From NCBI RefSeq assembly GCF_042477335.2, contig NC_091257.1, positions 42,998,501 through 43,062,500 of the forward strand: a DNA stretch of 64,000 nucleotides. Direction: 5' to 3'. Each line of letters opens with the position of its first letter. The first letter of the stretch is position 1. The position numbers and the translations under genes were made by a program. The notes beneath the pieces are model-generated. The model did no database searches, had not been told where the DNA came from, and saw only the letters and a list, made by a program, of their open reading frames with translations. This DNA comes from Ovis canadensis (lineage: Eukaryota; Chordata; Mammalia; Artiodactyla; Bovidae). Below, piece after piece: positions 1-11,957 of this stretch.

Positions 1-169
1 ATGACCATTATTTTGATGTGTGTCATTATTGGTTAATATTGCCAGGTCTTGGGCATCACTTAAATGAGATCTTGGAATGTATAGAAGAATTACTTTTTGC
101 ATAGAAATACTGGTAAGAAATAACTGTCTTCTGAAATACAGTGAAAACAATTCAAGGGGATCTTTACTG

Positions 170-292
170 GGGGTTCCCTGGTGGCTTAGCTGGTAAAGAA
201 TCTGCTTATAGTGCAGGAGACCTGGGTTTGATCCCTCGGTTGGGAAGATCCCTTGGAGAAGGGAAGGGCTACACACTCCAGTATTGGGGCCT
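170..292 (+). mobile_element. Bov-tA type SINE
   Basis: The segment begins with the tRNA-Glu-like head of ruminant Bov-tA SINEs (CCCTGGTGGCTTAGCTGGTA, then the B-box-like GGTTTGATCCCT) and continues into the 'ACTCCAGTATT' part shared with BovB. It is flanked by a long imperfect direct repeat at about 143-168 and 293-317, which looks like the target-site duplication. It lies in PRPF18 intronic sequence. Confidence 0.85.
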
Positions 293-297
293 GGAAA

Positions 298-1787
298 CAA
301 TTCAGGGGGCTCTTTACTATAACATGATTTCATCTTTGGATTTTATGCAAACCTCTGTAGAATTTAAACTGTGAAAATTGTTTGAAGTGTTCTCTTTCTC
401 ACAAAAATTAAACACACCATAGGGAGGGTTTTCTCACCATGCAGATCAAAGAGAAGTTGGATGACATATTAGTTAACTGCAAATCTCAGATGAGATGGAA
501 CTGTTGGTAGGAACTTCAAGGACTTTGGTTGGTCTGCCAAACCCAGATGCAACCTTTGGCCCAGATTGGGGTAAAGCTTCTCCACAGTTTACAGGAAGTT
601 CTTCCTTAGTTTGTCTTGGTAATTCAGTCATTTCCAGACATCTCTTGAAAAGGTTCATGTTGTGACAGTTCTTTACTTGTTGGTAAGGAAGAGGAGGACG
701 AAAAGCTGAAATTGACCTCACATGGTGATTTGCCCTCCAGATCCAGTCCATCCTTCCTTACCTGGCCCCGTACCTTGTGCCCTGGAAACCTGGCTTTTAT
801 GAACAACAGTGACAGGTTCCCTTGCCCTCTGACTTCTGAATGGGGCGGGCTGTGAGAGAGATGGGAAGGCATTTTGTAGGTGGGAGAGGAACGAGTTTGG
901 GGTGTTTATTTTCCTGGCTTCCTCTTGTGGAGTCACTGCACCCCTCCTCAGGGCCTGGCCATCTCTGTCTACTTTGAGTCACCACTTTCTTCCCTCACCC
1001 CCTTGGAAACAGGCTGGCCGTGGCTTTAGGGTATTGCCGGCTGGCGGATGCTGTGCTGTCTCTTGTTGGTCCCGGTCTTGCCCAGACCTTTGTAAAATCC
1101 CTGAAACTACTACCATCATATTACCCAACTTGAATGTGCCCTTCCTTTTCCTGTGGATACCCTTCCTAATTCATGTAGATTAACTGCTCTGTGTGCTGTG
1201 TTTCAGCACATGTTTCTTTGGGAATTAGAAGATTAAGGAGTAATATTCATCCCAAATAATTTCTCTTAAGTCTTCACTATTCCAAAAGGCAAAATGTTCC
1301 TTAATACTCTTCTCCGGTAAGTTGTGTTCAGTAACCTCAAGTTTGTAAATTCCCTGGTGAAAACATCATTCCAGCATTTTATGTCAGATATTTATATCTG
1401 CATTTCAGAGTTTGGCATATTTCATCTGGACTTTGCTTAATTTGTTTTTGTGAAACATTTGTAAATTTATAACATGTTTATGTATTGCTGAAAATGGTAT
1501 AACAGAAACATTCATTACTGCAGGGAGCAATCACAGCTTGATCCATGTCCTGGATACACAATATCATTGTTAGTTGGTAAATACTCTCCATGCATCAGAT
1601 TCTATGTCACAAATTTGTGGGTCAAGTGGCCTTATCCTACCTTCTGGCATTCTTGGGTCTGAAAAAGCATTTCTTAAAGGCAAGTTACTTTGGTAACAGT
1701 TTACCCACTTAATAACTTCCTGGCATATTAAAACAAATTTTTAGAGAAAAATACTGCTTAGCATTTCTCTTTCATCTATATTACCTT
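298..1787. other. PRPF18 intron, no gene recognised
   Basis: This is unassigned sequence. Several short open frames occur on both strands between 470 and 1190, but none has flanking splice sites plus a recognisable protein family. I saw no recent transposon here. Confidence 0.6.
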
Positions 1788-2146
1788 AAAAAATTTTTTT
1801 TAAGTTTATTCTATTTTCGGCTGTGTTGGGTATTCATTGCTGCACGGGTTTTTCTCTAGTTGTAGTGAGTGGGGGGCTGCTCTTCGTTGGGATGCACAAG
1901 CTTCTCTGTTGCAGTAGCTTCTCTAGTTGCCGAGCGTGGGTTCTAGGTGTGCAGGCTTCAGTAGTTGCGGCACGTGGGCCCAGTCGTTGTGGCTCCCGGG
2001 CTCAGGAGCACAGGCTTGGTAGCTGTGGTGCCTGCCCTTATTAGTTGTTCCACTGCATGTGGGATCTTCCCAGACCAGGTATTGAACTTGTGTCTTCTGC
2101 ATTGGCAGGTAGATTCTCTATCACTGGGCCCCCAGGAAAGCCCTAC
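1788..2146 (-). mobile_element. CHR-type tRNA-derived SINE
   Basis: A T-rich start is followed by the complement of a CHR SINE: repeated 'GTTGTGGCTCCCGGGCTC'-type text and, at the right end, the complement of the tRNA-like head (TGCATTGGCAGGTAGATTCT, then a CCCAGGAAAGCCC terminus). It is bounded by the direct repeat ATTACCTT (780-787 and 2147-2154 in the 1700s/2100s numbering, i.e. 1780-1787 and 2147-2154). Confidence 0.82.
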
Positions 2147-2149
2147 ATT

Positions 2150-2937
2150 ACCTTTTAATATAGAACACTCAGGGTTGGTGCCATGATGCTTATTAGCTGG
2201 CAGCTGAACAGACATTTTGCTTGGGATTTTAACATATATTTCTCAATCACGTGCATGAGAGAAAAAAAAAGAAAAGATCATCTTGCACTGTGAAGTCCTT
2301 GTAGGTCAGATAAATAAAATCTTTCCTCAAATTGGTCTTTCACCATACATTTTTACCTACTTTCATTAAGTAGGTGAGTGCTGTTTTCAAAATGTAATTA
2401 TCACCTGTCATTTGATACTACTTTCTATGAAATGATAAACCTTTGAATTTGTAATTCTGTTCATTTATGTAACAAACATTCAGACAGGTAAAAATGGGAG
2501 CAGCTCTGTTTCTTACTGTAAACTCGAGAAGAAGATTAAGTTAGTCCCAAACTGAGTTTTCTTTAATTTTCCACTAAGTCCTGCAGAGCCTGAGCAGTTG
2601 AATACATTTGGCAGTTGCCCCGGGACTCTTCATAGGAAGCAGCGTGAGATTGCTTTTGTCCCAAGCAGCTTGATCCAGATCAGAAATTGAAAAGTCTGGA
2701 ATGAGTAATTTAGATCCACTCAATTTTAATCATATACACTTGTGTGAAAAGAATTCCTGTGGACACTTTTTGAAGGATTGGCCTTGGTATATACATGGCT
2801 ATGAGTGTTGAAAGTGTAGAAATTTTTATTAAGTACACATTTTTAGAAAAACACACTTTGGGTTAAAGGTGTATTCCATTGAAGTTAGGATTAATTTTTA
2901 ACTATCTCATGTTAATTCATTCCTTTATTAGAACATT
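2150..2937. other. PRPF18 intron, AT-rich
   Basis: This AT-rich stretch lies between the CHR SINE and the BovB pile-up. I recognise no gene or repeat family in it. Confidence 0.5.
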
Positions 2938-3524
2938 GGCAGTTCATTCAGTTGCTCAATCATGTCCAACTGTTTGCAACCCCATGGACTGCAGCATGCT
3001 AGGCTTCCCTGTTCATCACCAACTCCCAGAGCTTGCTCAAACTCATGTCCAGTGAGTCAGTGATGCCATCCAACCATCTCATCCTCTGTCATCCCCTTCT
3101 CCTCCTGCCTCCAATGTTTCCCAGCATCAGGGTCTTTTCCAGTGAGTCAGTTCTTCACATCAGGTGGCCAAAGGATTGGAGTTTCAGCTTCAGCATCAGT
3201 CCTTCCAGTGAATAATCTCCTTTAGGATGGACTGGTTGGATCTCCTTGCTGTGCAAGGGACTCTCAAGAGTCTTCTCTAACACCACAGTTGAAAAGCATC
3301 AATTCTTCAATGCTCAGCTTTCTTTATAGTCCAGCTCTCACATCCATCCATGACTACTGGAAAAACCATAGCTTTGACCATACGGACTTTGTCAGTAAAG
3401 TAATGTCTCTGCTTTTTAATACACCTCTCAGGTTTGTCATAGCTTTTTGTCCAAGGAGCAAGCGCCTTCTAATTTCATGGCTGCAGTCACCATCTGCAGT
3501 GAATTTGGAGCCCACCAAAATAAA
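2938..3524 (-). mobile_element. BovB LINE copy A, 3' part
   Basis: This is the complement of the BovB 3' end: 'CAGTTGCTCAATCATGTCC' at the left, then '...CATCCAACCATCTCATC' and 'CAGCATCAGGGTCTTTTCC'. It stops abruptly at CACCAAAATAAA, exactly where the BovB copy at 3525-6396 begins. The same element resumes at 6397, so this is the distal half of an interrupted insertion. It belongs to the RTE clade (apurinic-type endonuclease plus reverse transcriptase). Confidence 0.9.
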
Positions 3525-6396
3525 ATTCTTTCAGTGTCCTATCTTTTTGTCTTTTCATATTGTTCGTGGGGTTCTCAAGGCAAGAATACTGAAGTGGTTT
3601 GCCATTCCCTTCTCCAGTGGACCACATTCTGTCAGACCTGAATGACTGTTCACTGAAAATGGAACTCTGAAAGATGTTCCCTGAAAGATGAACTCCCCAG
3701 GTTGGTAGGTGCCCAATATGCTACTAGAGATCAGTGGAGAAGTAACTCCAGAAAGAATGAAGGGATGGAGCCAAAGCAAAAACAACACCCAACCGTGGAT
3801 GTGACTGGTGATCGAAGCAAGGACCAATGTTGTAAAGAACAATATTGCATAGGAACCTGGAATGTTAGGCCCATGAATCGAGGGAAATTGGAAATGGTCA
3901 AACAGGAGATGGCAAGAGTGAACGTCAACATTCTGGGAATCAGTGAACTAAAATGGACTGGAATGGGTGAATTTAACTCAGATGACCATTATATCTACTA
4001 CTGTGGGCAAGAAGCCCTTAGAAGAAATGGAGTAGCCATCATAGTTAACAAAAGAGTCTGAAATGCAGTACTTGGATGCAATCTCAAAAACGACAGAATG
4101 ATCTCAGTTCACTTCCAAGGCAAACCATTCAATATCACAGTAATCCAAGTCTATGTCCTGACCAGTAACACTGAAGAAGCTGAAGTTGAATGGTTCTGTG
4201 AAGACCTACAAGACCTTTTAGTGCTAACACCCCCAAAAGGTGTCCTTTTCATTATAGGGGACTGGAATGCAAAAGTAGGAAGTCAAGAAACACCTGGAGT
4301 AACAGGGAAATTTAGCCTTGGAGTACAGAATGAAACAGGGCAAAGGTTAATAGAGTTTTGCCAAGAGAATATAGTAAACACCCTCTTCCAACAACACAAG
4401 AGAAGACTCTACATGGACATCACCAGGTGGCCAACACCGGAATCAGATTGATTTTATTCTTTGCAGCCAAAGTCGGAGAAGCTCTATACAGTCAGCAAAA
4501 ACAAGACTGGGAGCTGACTGTGGCTCAGATCATGAACTCCTTATTGCCAAATTCAGACTTATATTGAAGAAAGTGGGGACAAACACTAGACCATTCAAGT
4601 ATGACCTAAATCAAATCCCTTATGATTATACAGTGGAAGTGAGAAACAGATTTAAGGGACTAGATCTGATAGAGAGCCTGATGAACTATGGAATGAGGTT
4701 CGTGACATTGTACAGGAGACAGGGATCTAGAACATCCCCATGGAAAAGAAATGCAAAAAGGCAAAATGGCTGTCTGGGGAGGCCTTACAAATAGCTGTGA
4801 AAAGAAGGGAAGTGAAAAGCAAAGCAGAAAAGGAAAGATAAAAGCATCTGAATGCAGAGTTCCAAAGAACAGCAAGGAGAGATAAGAAAGCCTTCCTCAG
4901 TGATCAGTGCAAAGAAATAGAGGAAAACAATAAAATGGGAAAGACTAGAGCTCTCTTCAAGAAAATTAGAGATACCAAGGGAACATTTCATGCAAAGATG
5001 GGCTCAATAAAGGACAGAAATGGTATGGACCTAACAGAAGCAGAAGATCTTGAGAAGAGGTGGCAAGAATACGCAGAAAACTGTGCAAAAAAGATCTTCA
5101 TGACCCAGATAATCACAATGGTGTGATCACTCAACTAGAGCCAAAAATCCTGGAACATGAAGTCAAGTGGGCCTTAGAAAGCATCATTATGAACAAAGCT
5201 AGTGGAGGTGATGGCATTCCCGTTGAGCTATTTCAAATCCTAAAAGATGATGCTGTGAAAGAACTGTACTCAGTATGTGAGCAAATTTGGAAAACTGCAA
5301 TGGCCACAGGACTGGAAAAGGTCAGTTTTCATTCCAATCCCAAGGGAAGGCAATGCCAAAGAATGCTCAAACTACTGTACAATTGCACTCATCTCACATG
5401 CTAGTAAAGTAATGCTCAAAATTCCCCAAGCCAGGATTCAGCAATATGTGAACTGTGAACTTCCAGATGGTCAGGCTGGTTTTAGAAAAGGCAGAGGAAG
5501 CAGAGATCAAATTGCCAACATCTGATGGATCATGGAAAAAGCAAGAGAGTTCCAGAAAAACATCTATTTTTGCTTTATTGTCTATGCCAAAGCCTTTGAC
5601 TGTGTGGATCACAATAAACTGTGGAAAATTCTCAAAGACATGGGAATACCAGAGCACCTGGCCTGCCTCTTGAGAAACTTGTATGCAGGTCAGGAAGCAC
5701 AGTTAGAACTGGACGTGTAAAGCTCAACATTCAGAAAACTAAGATTGTGGCATCCGGTCCCATCACTTCATGGCAAATATATGGGGAAATAGTGGAAACA
5801 GCGGCTGACTTTATTTTTTGGGCTCCAAAATCACTGCAGATGGTGATTGCAACCATAGAATTAAAAGACACTTACTCCTTGGAAGGAAAGTTATGACCAA
5901 TGTAGACAGCATATTAAAAAGCACAGACATTATTTTGTCAACAAAGGTCTGTCTAGTCAAAGCTATGGTTTTTCCAATAGTCATGTATGGATGTGAGAGT
6001 TAGACTATAAAGAAAGCTGAGCACAGAAGAATTGATGCTGTGGTGTTGGTGAAGACTCAAGAGTCCCTTGGACTGCTAGGAGATCCAACCAGTCAATCCT
6101 AGAGGAAATCAGTCCTGAATATTCATTGGAAGGACTGATGGCTGAAGCTGAAACTCCAATGCTTTGGCCACCTGATGCGAAGAGCTGACTCCTTGGAAAA
6201 TACCCTGATGCTGCAAAAGATTGAGGGCAGGAGGAAAAGGGGATGACAGAGGATGAGATGGTTGGATAGCATCACCGACTCAATGGACATGCGTTTGGGT
6301 GAACTCCGGGAGTTGGTGATGGACAGGGAGGCCTAGCGTGCTGCAGTTTATGGGATTGCAGAGAGTTGGACATGACTGAGTGACTGAACTGAACTA
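3525..6396 (+). mobile_element. BovB LINE copy C, nested, 5' inverted
   Basis: The first ~115-160 bases (about 3525-3640) are inverted 5'-UTR sequence. From about 3683 the element reads forward. Endonuclease-domain pieces are visible around 3850-4450 (GTWNVRP near the start, GDWNAKVG near 4255-4280). Reverse-transcriptase pieces lie at 5060-5720 (AGFRKGRG, YAKAFDCVDHNKLW). The frame is broken by stops and shifts. At about 5718 the sequence jumps from the palm region to the text after the catalytic site (KLNIQKTKI), so the YADD-bearing segment is missing. The 3' end is the usual GACTGAGTGACTGAACTGAACT. The 8-bp repeat AAAATAAA flanks it (3517-3524, 6397-6404). Confidence 0.92.
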
Positions 6397-9295
6397 AAAA
6401 TAAAGGTCTGTCACTGTTTGCATTGTTTCCCCATCTATTTACCATGAAGTGATGGGACCAGATGCCATGATCTTCGTTTCTTGGATGTTGAGTTTTAAGC
6501 CAACCTTTCCACTCTCCTTTTTCATCAAGAGGCTCTTTAGTTCCTTTTTCCTTTCTGCCATAAGAGCGGTTTCATCTGCATATCTGAGGTTATTGATATT
6601 TCTCCCGGCAATCTTGATTCCAGACTGTGCTTTATCCAGTCCAGCATTTCGCCTTATGTACTCTGCATAGAAGTTAAATAAGCAAGGTGACAATGTAGAG
6701 CCTTGATGTACTTCTTTCCCAATTATGAACCAATCCGTTGTTCTGTGTTCAGTTTTAACTGTTGCTTCTTAACCTCCATACAGATTTCTCAGGAGACAGG
6801 TAAGGTGGTCTGGAGTTCCTATCTCTTGAAGAATTTTCCAGTTTGTTGTGATCCACACAGTCAAGTCTTTAGTGTGGTCACTGAAGCAGAAGTAAATGTT
6901 TTCCTGAAATTCCCTTGCTTTTTCTATGATCCAGCAGATGTTCGCAATTTAACCTCTGGTTCCTCTGCCTTTTCATAAACCAACTTAAACATCTGGAAGT
7001 TCACCGTTCACATATTATTGAAGCCTAGATTGAAAAATTTTGAGCAATCGTTTGCTAGTGTGTGAGATGAGTGCAATGTGTGGTACTTTAAACTTTCTTT
7101 GGCATTGCCTTTCTTTGGGATTGGAATAAAAAAAAACCCAAAACTAACCTTTTCCAGTCCTGTGACCATTGCTGAGTTTTCCAAATTTGCTGGCATACTG
7201 AGTGCAGCACTTTAACAGTATCATCTTTTAGGATTTGAAATAAATAGCTCAGCTGGAATTCCATCACCTCCATTAGCTTTGTTTGTAGTGATGCTTCCTA
7301 GGGCCCACTTGACTTTGCACTCCAGGATTTCTGGCTCTAGGTGAGTGATCACACCATCATGGTTATCTGGGTCATTCAGATCTTTTTTGTATAGTTCTTC
7401 TGTGTATTCTTGTCACCTCCTCTTAACATCTTCTACTTATGTTAGGTCCGTGCAGTTTCTGTCCTTTATTGTGCCCATCTTTGCATGAAATGCTCCCTTG
7501 GTATCTCTGATTTTCTTGAAGAGATCTCTAAGTCTTTCCCACTGTATTGTTTTCTTCTGTTTCTTTGCATTGATCACTTAGAAGGCTTTCTTATCTCTCC
7601 TTGCTATTCTTTGGAACTCTGCATTCAGATGGATATATCTTTCCTTTTTTCTTTTGCCTTTTAGTTCTCTTTTCTCAGCTGTTTGTAAGATCTCCTCAGA
7701 CAACCATTTTGCTTTTTCCTTTTCATCATCTTGTGGCTGGTAAAGAATCCACCTTCAATGTGGGAGACCTGGGTTTGATCCCTGGATTGGGAACATCCCC
7801 TGGAGAAGGGAAAGGCTACCCACTCCAGTATTCTGGCCTGGAGAATTCCATGGACTATATAGTCCATGGAGTTGCAAAGAGTCAGACATGACTGAGCAGT
7901 TTTCAGTCACTTGCTCACTTCTTGGGAATGGTTTTGATCACTGCCTCCTGTATAGTGTTAACAAACCTCCATCCATAGTTCTTCAGGCACTCTATCAGAT
8001 CTAATCCCTTGAATCTATTTCTCACTTCCACTGTATAATTGTTAGGGATTTGATTTAGGTCATACCTGAATGGTCTAGTGGTTTGCCCTGCTTTCTTCAA
8101 TTTAATTCTGAATTTTGCAATAAGGAATGCATGATCTGAGCCACAGTCATCTCTCGGTCTTGTTTTTTGCTGACTCTGTAGAGCTTCTCCATCTTTGGCT
8201 GCAAAGAATATAATCAATCTGATTTCGGTGTTGGCCATCTGGTGATGTCTGTGTCTAGAGTCTTCTCTTGTGTTGTTGGGAGAGGGTGTTTGGTATGACC
8301 AGTGTATTCTCTTGGCAAAGCTCTGTTAGCCCTTGCCCTGCTTCATTTTGTACTCCAAGGCCAAACTTGTCCATTATTCCAGGTATCTCTTGACTTCCTA
8401 CTTTTGCATTCCAGTCCCCTGTGATGAAAAGAACATTTTTTTTGGTGTGTGTTCTAGGAGGTTTTATAGGTCTTCATAAAACTGTTCAACTTCAGCTGCT
8501 TCAACATTAGTGTTTGGGGCATAGACTTGGATTACTGTGATATTCAATGGTTTGCCTTGGAAGTGAACTGAGATCATTCTGTTGTTTTTGAGATTGCACC
8601 CAGGTACTGCATTTTGGACTCTTTTGTTAACTATGAGGGCTACTCCATTTCTTCTAAGGGCTTCTTGCCCTCAGTAGTAGATACGATAGTCATCTGAATT
8701 AAATTAGCTCATTCTGGTCCATTTTTAGTTCACTGATTCCTAAAATGCCAATGTTCACTCTTGCCATCTCTTGTTTGACCACTTCCAGTTTACATTGATT
8801 TGTGGACCTGACATTCTAGGTTCCTGTGCAGTACTGTTTTTTTACAGCATCGGATTTTCCTTCCATCACCACTCACATCCACAGCTGGGCATTGTTTTTG
8901 CTTTGGCTCTGTTTCTTCATTCTTTCTGGAGCTATTTCTCCACTCTGCCCTACCAATCTGGGTAGTTTATCTTTCAGTGTCATATCTTTTTGTCTTTTCA
9001 TACTGTTCATGAGGGTCTCCAGGCAAAAATACTGAAGTCATTTGCCATTCCCTTCTCCAATAGACCATGTTTAGTAAGAACTGTCCACCATGACTACTGT
9101 CTTGGATCGCCCTACATGGCATGGCTTGTAGCTTCTTGAGTGAGACAGGCTTGTGATCCAAGTGATCAGTTTTCTGTAATTGTGGTTTCCATTTTGTCTG
9201 CCCTCTGATGCATAAGGATAAAAGGCTGTGGAAGTTTCCTCATGGGAGGGACTGGCTATGGGGAAATCTGCATCTTGCTCTGATGGGTGGGGCAA
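6397..9295 (-). mobile_element. BovB LINE copy A, 5' part
   Basis: This continues copy A leftward on the minus strand. Reading 5' to 3', it has a 5' UTR (9295 to about 8960), the endonuclease region (about 8800-8150), the middle, and reverse transcriptase (about 7270-6440) with LRYADE in place of YADD. Many frameshifts and stops make it inactive. A Bov-tA SINE is inserted at 7727-7900. The right edge directly abuts the 3' end of another BovB copy. Confidence 0.9.
7727..7900 (+). mobile_element. Bov-tA SINE inside BovB
   Basis: A Bov-tA unit (GGCTGGTAAAGAATCCACC head, GGGTTTGATCCCTGG, then CACTCCAGTATTCTGGCCTG and AGAGTCAGACATGACTGAG) interrupts BovB copy A between its 'CAACCATTTTGC' and 'GGGAATGGTTTTGATCACTG' segments. 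It is therefore younger than copy A. Confidence 0.9.
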
Positions 9296-10613
9296 TGCTC
9301 AGTTCAGTCACTCAGTCCTGTTGGACTCTTTGCGACCCCATGGACTGTAGCACGCCAGGCCTCCTTGTCCATCGCCAACTCCCGGAGTTTATTCAAATTC
9401 ATGTCCACTGAGTCGGTGATGCCATCCAACCATCTCATCATCTGTCATCCCCTTCTCCTCCTGCCTTCAATCTTTCCCAGCATCAGGGTCTTTTCCAGTG
9501 AGTCAGCTCTTCGCATCAGGTGGCCAAAGAATTGGAGTTTCAGCTTCAGCATCCAGTCCTTCCAATGAATATTCAGGACTGATTTCCTTTAGGATGGATT
9601 GGTTGGATCTCCTAGCAGTCCAAGGGACTCTCAAGAGTGTTCTCCAACACCACAGTTCCAAAGCATCAATTCTTCTGTGCTCAGCTTTCTTTACAGTCCA
9701 ACTCTCACATGCATACATGACTACTGGAAAACCATAGCCTTGACAAGACAGACCTTTGTTGGCAAAGTAATGTCTCTGCTTTTTAATATGCTGTCTAGGT
9801 TGGTCATAACTTTCCTTCCAAGGAGTAAGCGTCTTTTAATTTCATGGCTGTAGTCAGCATGAAATCTGTAGTGGTTTTGGAGCCCTCAGAAATAGTCAGG
9901 CATTGTTTCCACTGTTTCCCCATCTACTTGCCATGAAGTGATGGGACTGGATGCCATGATCTAAGTTTTCTGAATGTTGAGTTTTTAGCCAACTTTTTCA
10001 CTTCTCCTCTTTCACTTTCATCAAGAGCTTTTTAGTTCTTCGGTTTCTACCATAAGGGTGGTGTCATTTACATATCTGAGGTTATTGATATTTCTCCCGG
10101 AAGTCTTGATTCTAGCTTGTGCTTCATCCAGGCAAGCGTTTCTCCTAATGTACTCTGCGTATAAGTTATATAAGCAGGGTGACAATATACAGCCTTGACG
10201 TACTCCTTTTCCTGTTTGGAACCAGTCTGTTGTTCCATGTCCAGTTCTAACTGTTGCTCCCTGACCTGCATACAGATTTCCCAAGAGACAGGTCAGGTGG
10301 TCTGGTATTCCCATCTCTTTCAGAATTTTCCACAGTTTATTGTGATCCACACAGTCAAAGGCTTTGGCATAGCTAATAAAGCAGAAATAGATGTTCTTCT
10401 GGAACTCTCTTGCTTTTTCAATGATCCAACGGATGTTGGCAGTTTGATCTCTGGTTCCTTTGCCTTTTCTAAAACCAGCTTGAACATCTGGAAGTTTATG
10501 ATTCATGTACTGCTGAATCCTGGCTTGAAGAATTTTGAGCATTACTTTGCTAGCATGTGAGATGAGTGCAGTTGTGCGGTAGTTTGAGCATTCTTTGGCA
10601 TTGCCTTTTTTGG
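9296..10613 (-). mobile_element. BovB LINE copy B, 5' truncated
   Basis: The complement of a BovB 3' end starts at GCTCAGTTCAGTCACTCAG. The element extends through the 3' part into the reverse-transcriptase palm. An open minus-strand frame at 10021-10542 shows FRKGKG, YAKAFDCVDHNKLW and QGCILSPCLYNLYAEY. The catalytic YADD is replaced by YVND, so the second catalytic-position aspartate is retained but the first is changed. The element ends at 10613 inside the ORF, next to L1 5'-UTR sequence. Confidence 0.9.
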
Positions 10614-11497
10614 GGAGGGGCCATGCTCAGTAAATCTTTAATCCAATTTTCTTTTAATGATGGGGCTGTGTTCCCTCCCTGCAGTTGGGCCTGAGGCCAA
10701 ACTATGGTAGGGTTAATGATGACCTCCTTCAAAAGGGCTTTTTCCAGGACTGTTGTATCCCATGCCCCTGATCACACAGCAGGCCACTGTTGACCCACGC
10801 CTCTGCTGGAGACTCCTGGACACTCACAGAGCAGTCTGGCTCAGTCTCTTATGGGGTCACTGCTCCTTTCTCCTGGATCCTGGTGTGCACAAGGTTTTGT
10901 TTGTGCCCTCCAAGAGTCTGTTTCCCCAGTCCTGTGGAAGTTCTGTAATCAAATCCTACTTGCCTTCAAAGTCAAATTCTCTGGGGATTCTCAGTCCCTT
11001 TGCTGGATCCCCAGATTGGGAAATCTGTTGTGGGCCCTAGTACTTTCGCAATAGTGTGGGAACTTCTTTGGTATAATTGTTCTTCAGTTTGTGGGTTGTC
11101 TGCCTGGTCGCTTGGTGGGATTCACATGCTGCGCCTCCCAGGTCTGCTGGAGCCAGAGCCCCTGTTCCCATGGCAGGCCTCTGCTGACCTGTGCTTCTGC
11201 AGGAGACACTCAAACACTCAAAGGCAGGTCTGGCTCAGTCTCTGTGAGATCCCTGGGTCCTGGTGTGCACAAGGTTTTGTTTGAGTCCTCTGAGCATCTG
11301 TGGTGAGTATGGCGTTTGATCCTAAAACTGATTTTGCCCCTTGTGCTGTCTTGTAGGGGCTTCTCCTTTGCCCTTGGACATGGGGTATCTTTTTTGTTGG
11401 GATCCAACCATCTCCTGGCGATGGTTGTTCAGCAGCTAGCTGCAGTTTTGGAGTTCTCACAGGAGATGAGTGCACATCCTTCTACTCTGCCATCTTA
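10614..11497 (-). mobile_element. Ruminant L1 5' UTR fragment
   Basis: Read on the minus strand it starts near 11497 with GATGGCAGAGTAGAAGG, the start of ruminant L1 elements. It continues through AGCTGCTGAACAACCATC and AAAAAAGATACCCCATG into the GC-richer promoter part (complement: GAGACTCCTGGACACTCAC, CCCAGTCCTGTGGAAGTTCT). No ORF1 or ORF2 follows; the sequence passes straight into BovB copy B. Confidence 0.85.
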
Positions 11498-11957
11498 GGC
11501 ACATCTTATGTACCTCAAAGTCCCCGGGAGGGAGGCCGCCGAGGAAAGGGTCCAGCCAACATCTCCAGGCCACGTGACCCCTGCCGCCAGCCACTCTGGA
11601 GGGTGTAGGGTAGCTGTAGGAGGCCCTCTACCACAGGCCCCAGTCCCAGGCAGATAGGCACCAAGTGAAGCAATGGGACCCCAGGCAACATGCAGATGTG
11701 GAGAATGAGGGTGATGATATTGTCCAGTGCAGATAAGACGCTCGTGAAAAACAGTTATTAAGCATCCTTCGACTTCTTTGAGAGAATTTAAATAGCTAAG
11801 TGGAGAACATTCTTAACTTACCCCTGTTCTTCATGTTCCTATGCTGCACCACTAAACACATCTATGCTTTCATTTTGGAGACTCTGTTCTTACAGGGTAC
11901 ACTAGTGACAGGGACAGAAATAATTGATTTAATAATGTTTTCCTTTGATGTTACTCA
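11498..11957. other. Intronic sequence, no gene recognised
   Basis: A short GC-rich patch (11518-11680) is followed by ordinary sequence. I recognise no exon or family here. Confidence 0.5.

Noticed and set aside
3702-5896. Apparent endonuclease and reverse-transcriptase genes
   Set aside because: These are pieces of a broken BovB retrotransposon, not host genes. Stops, shifts and an internal deletion rule out function.
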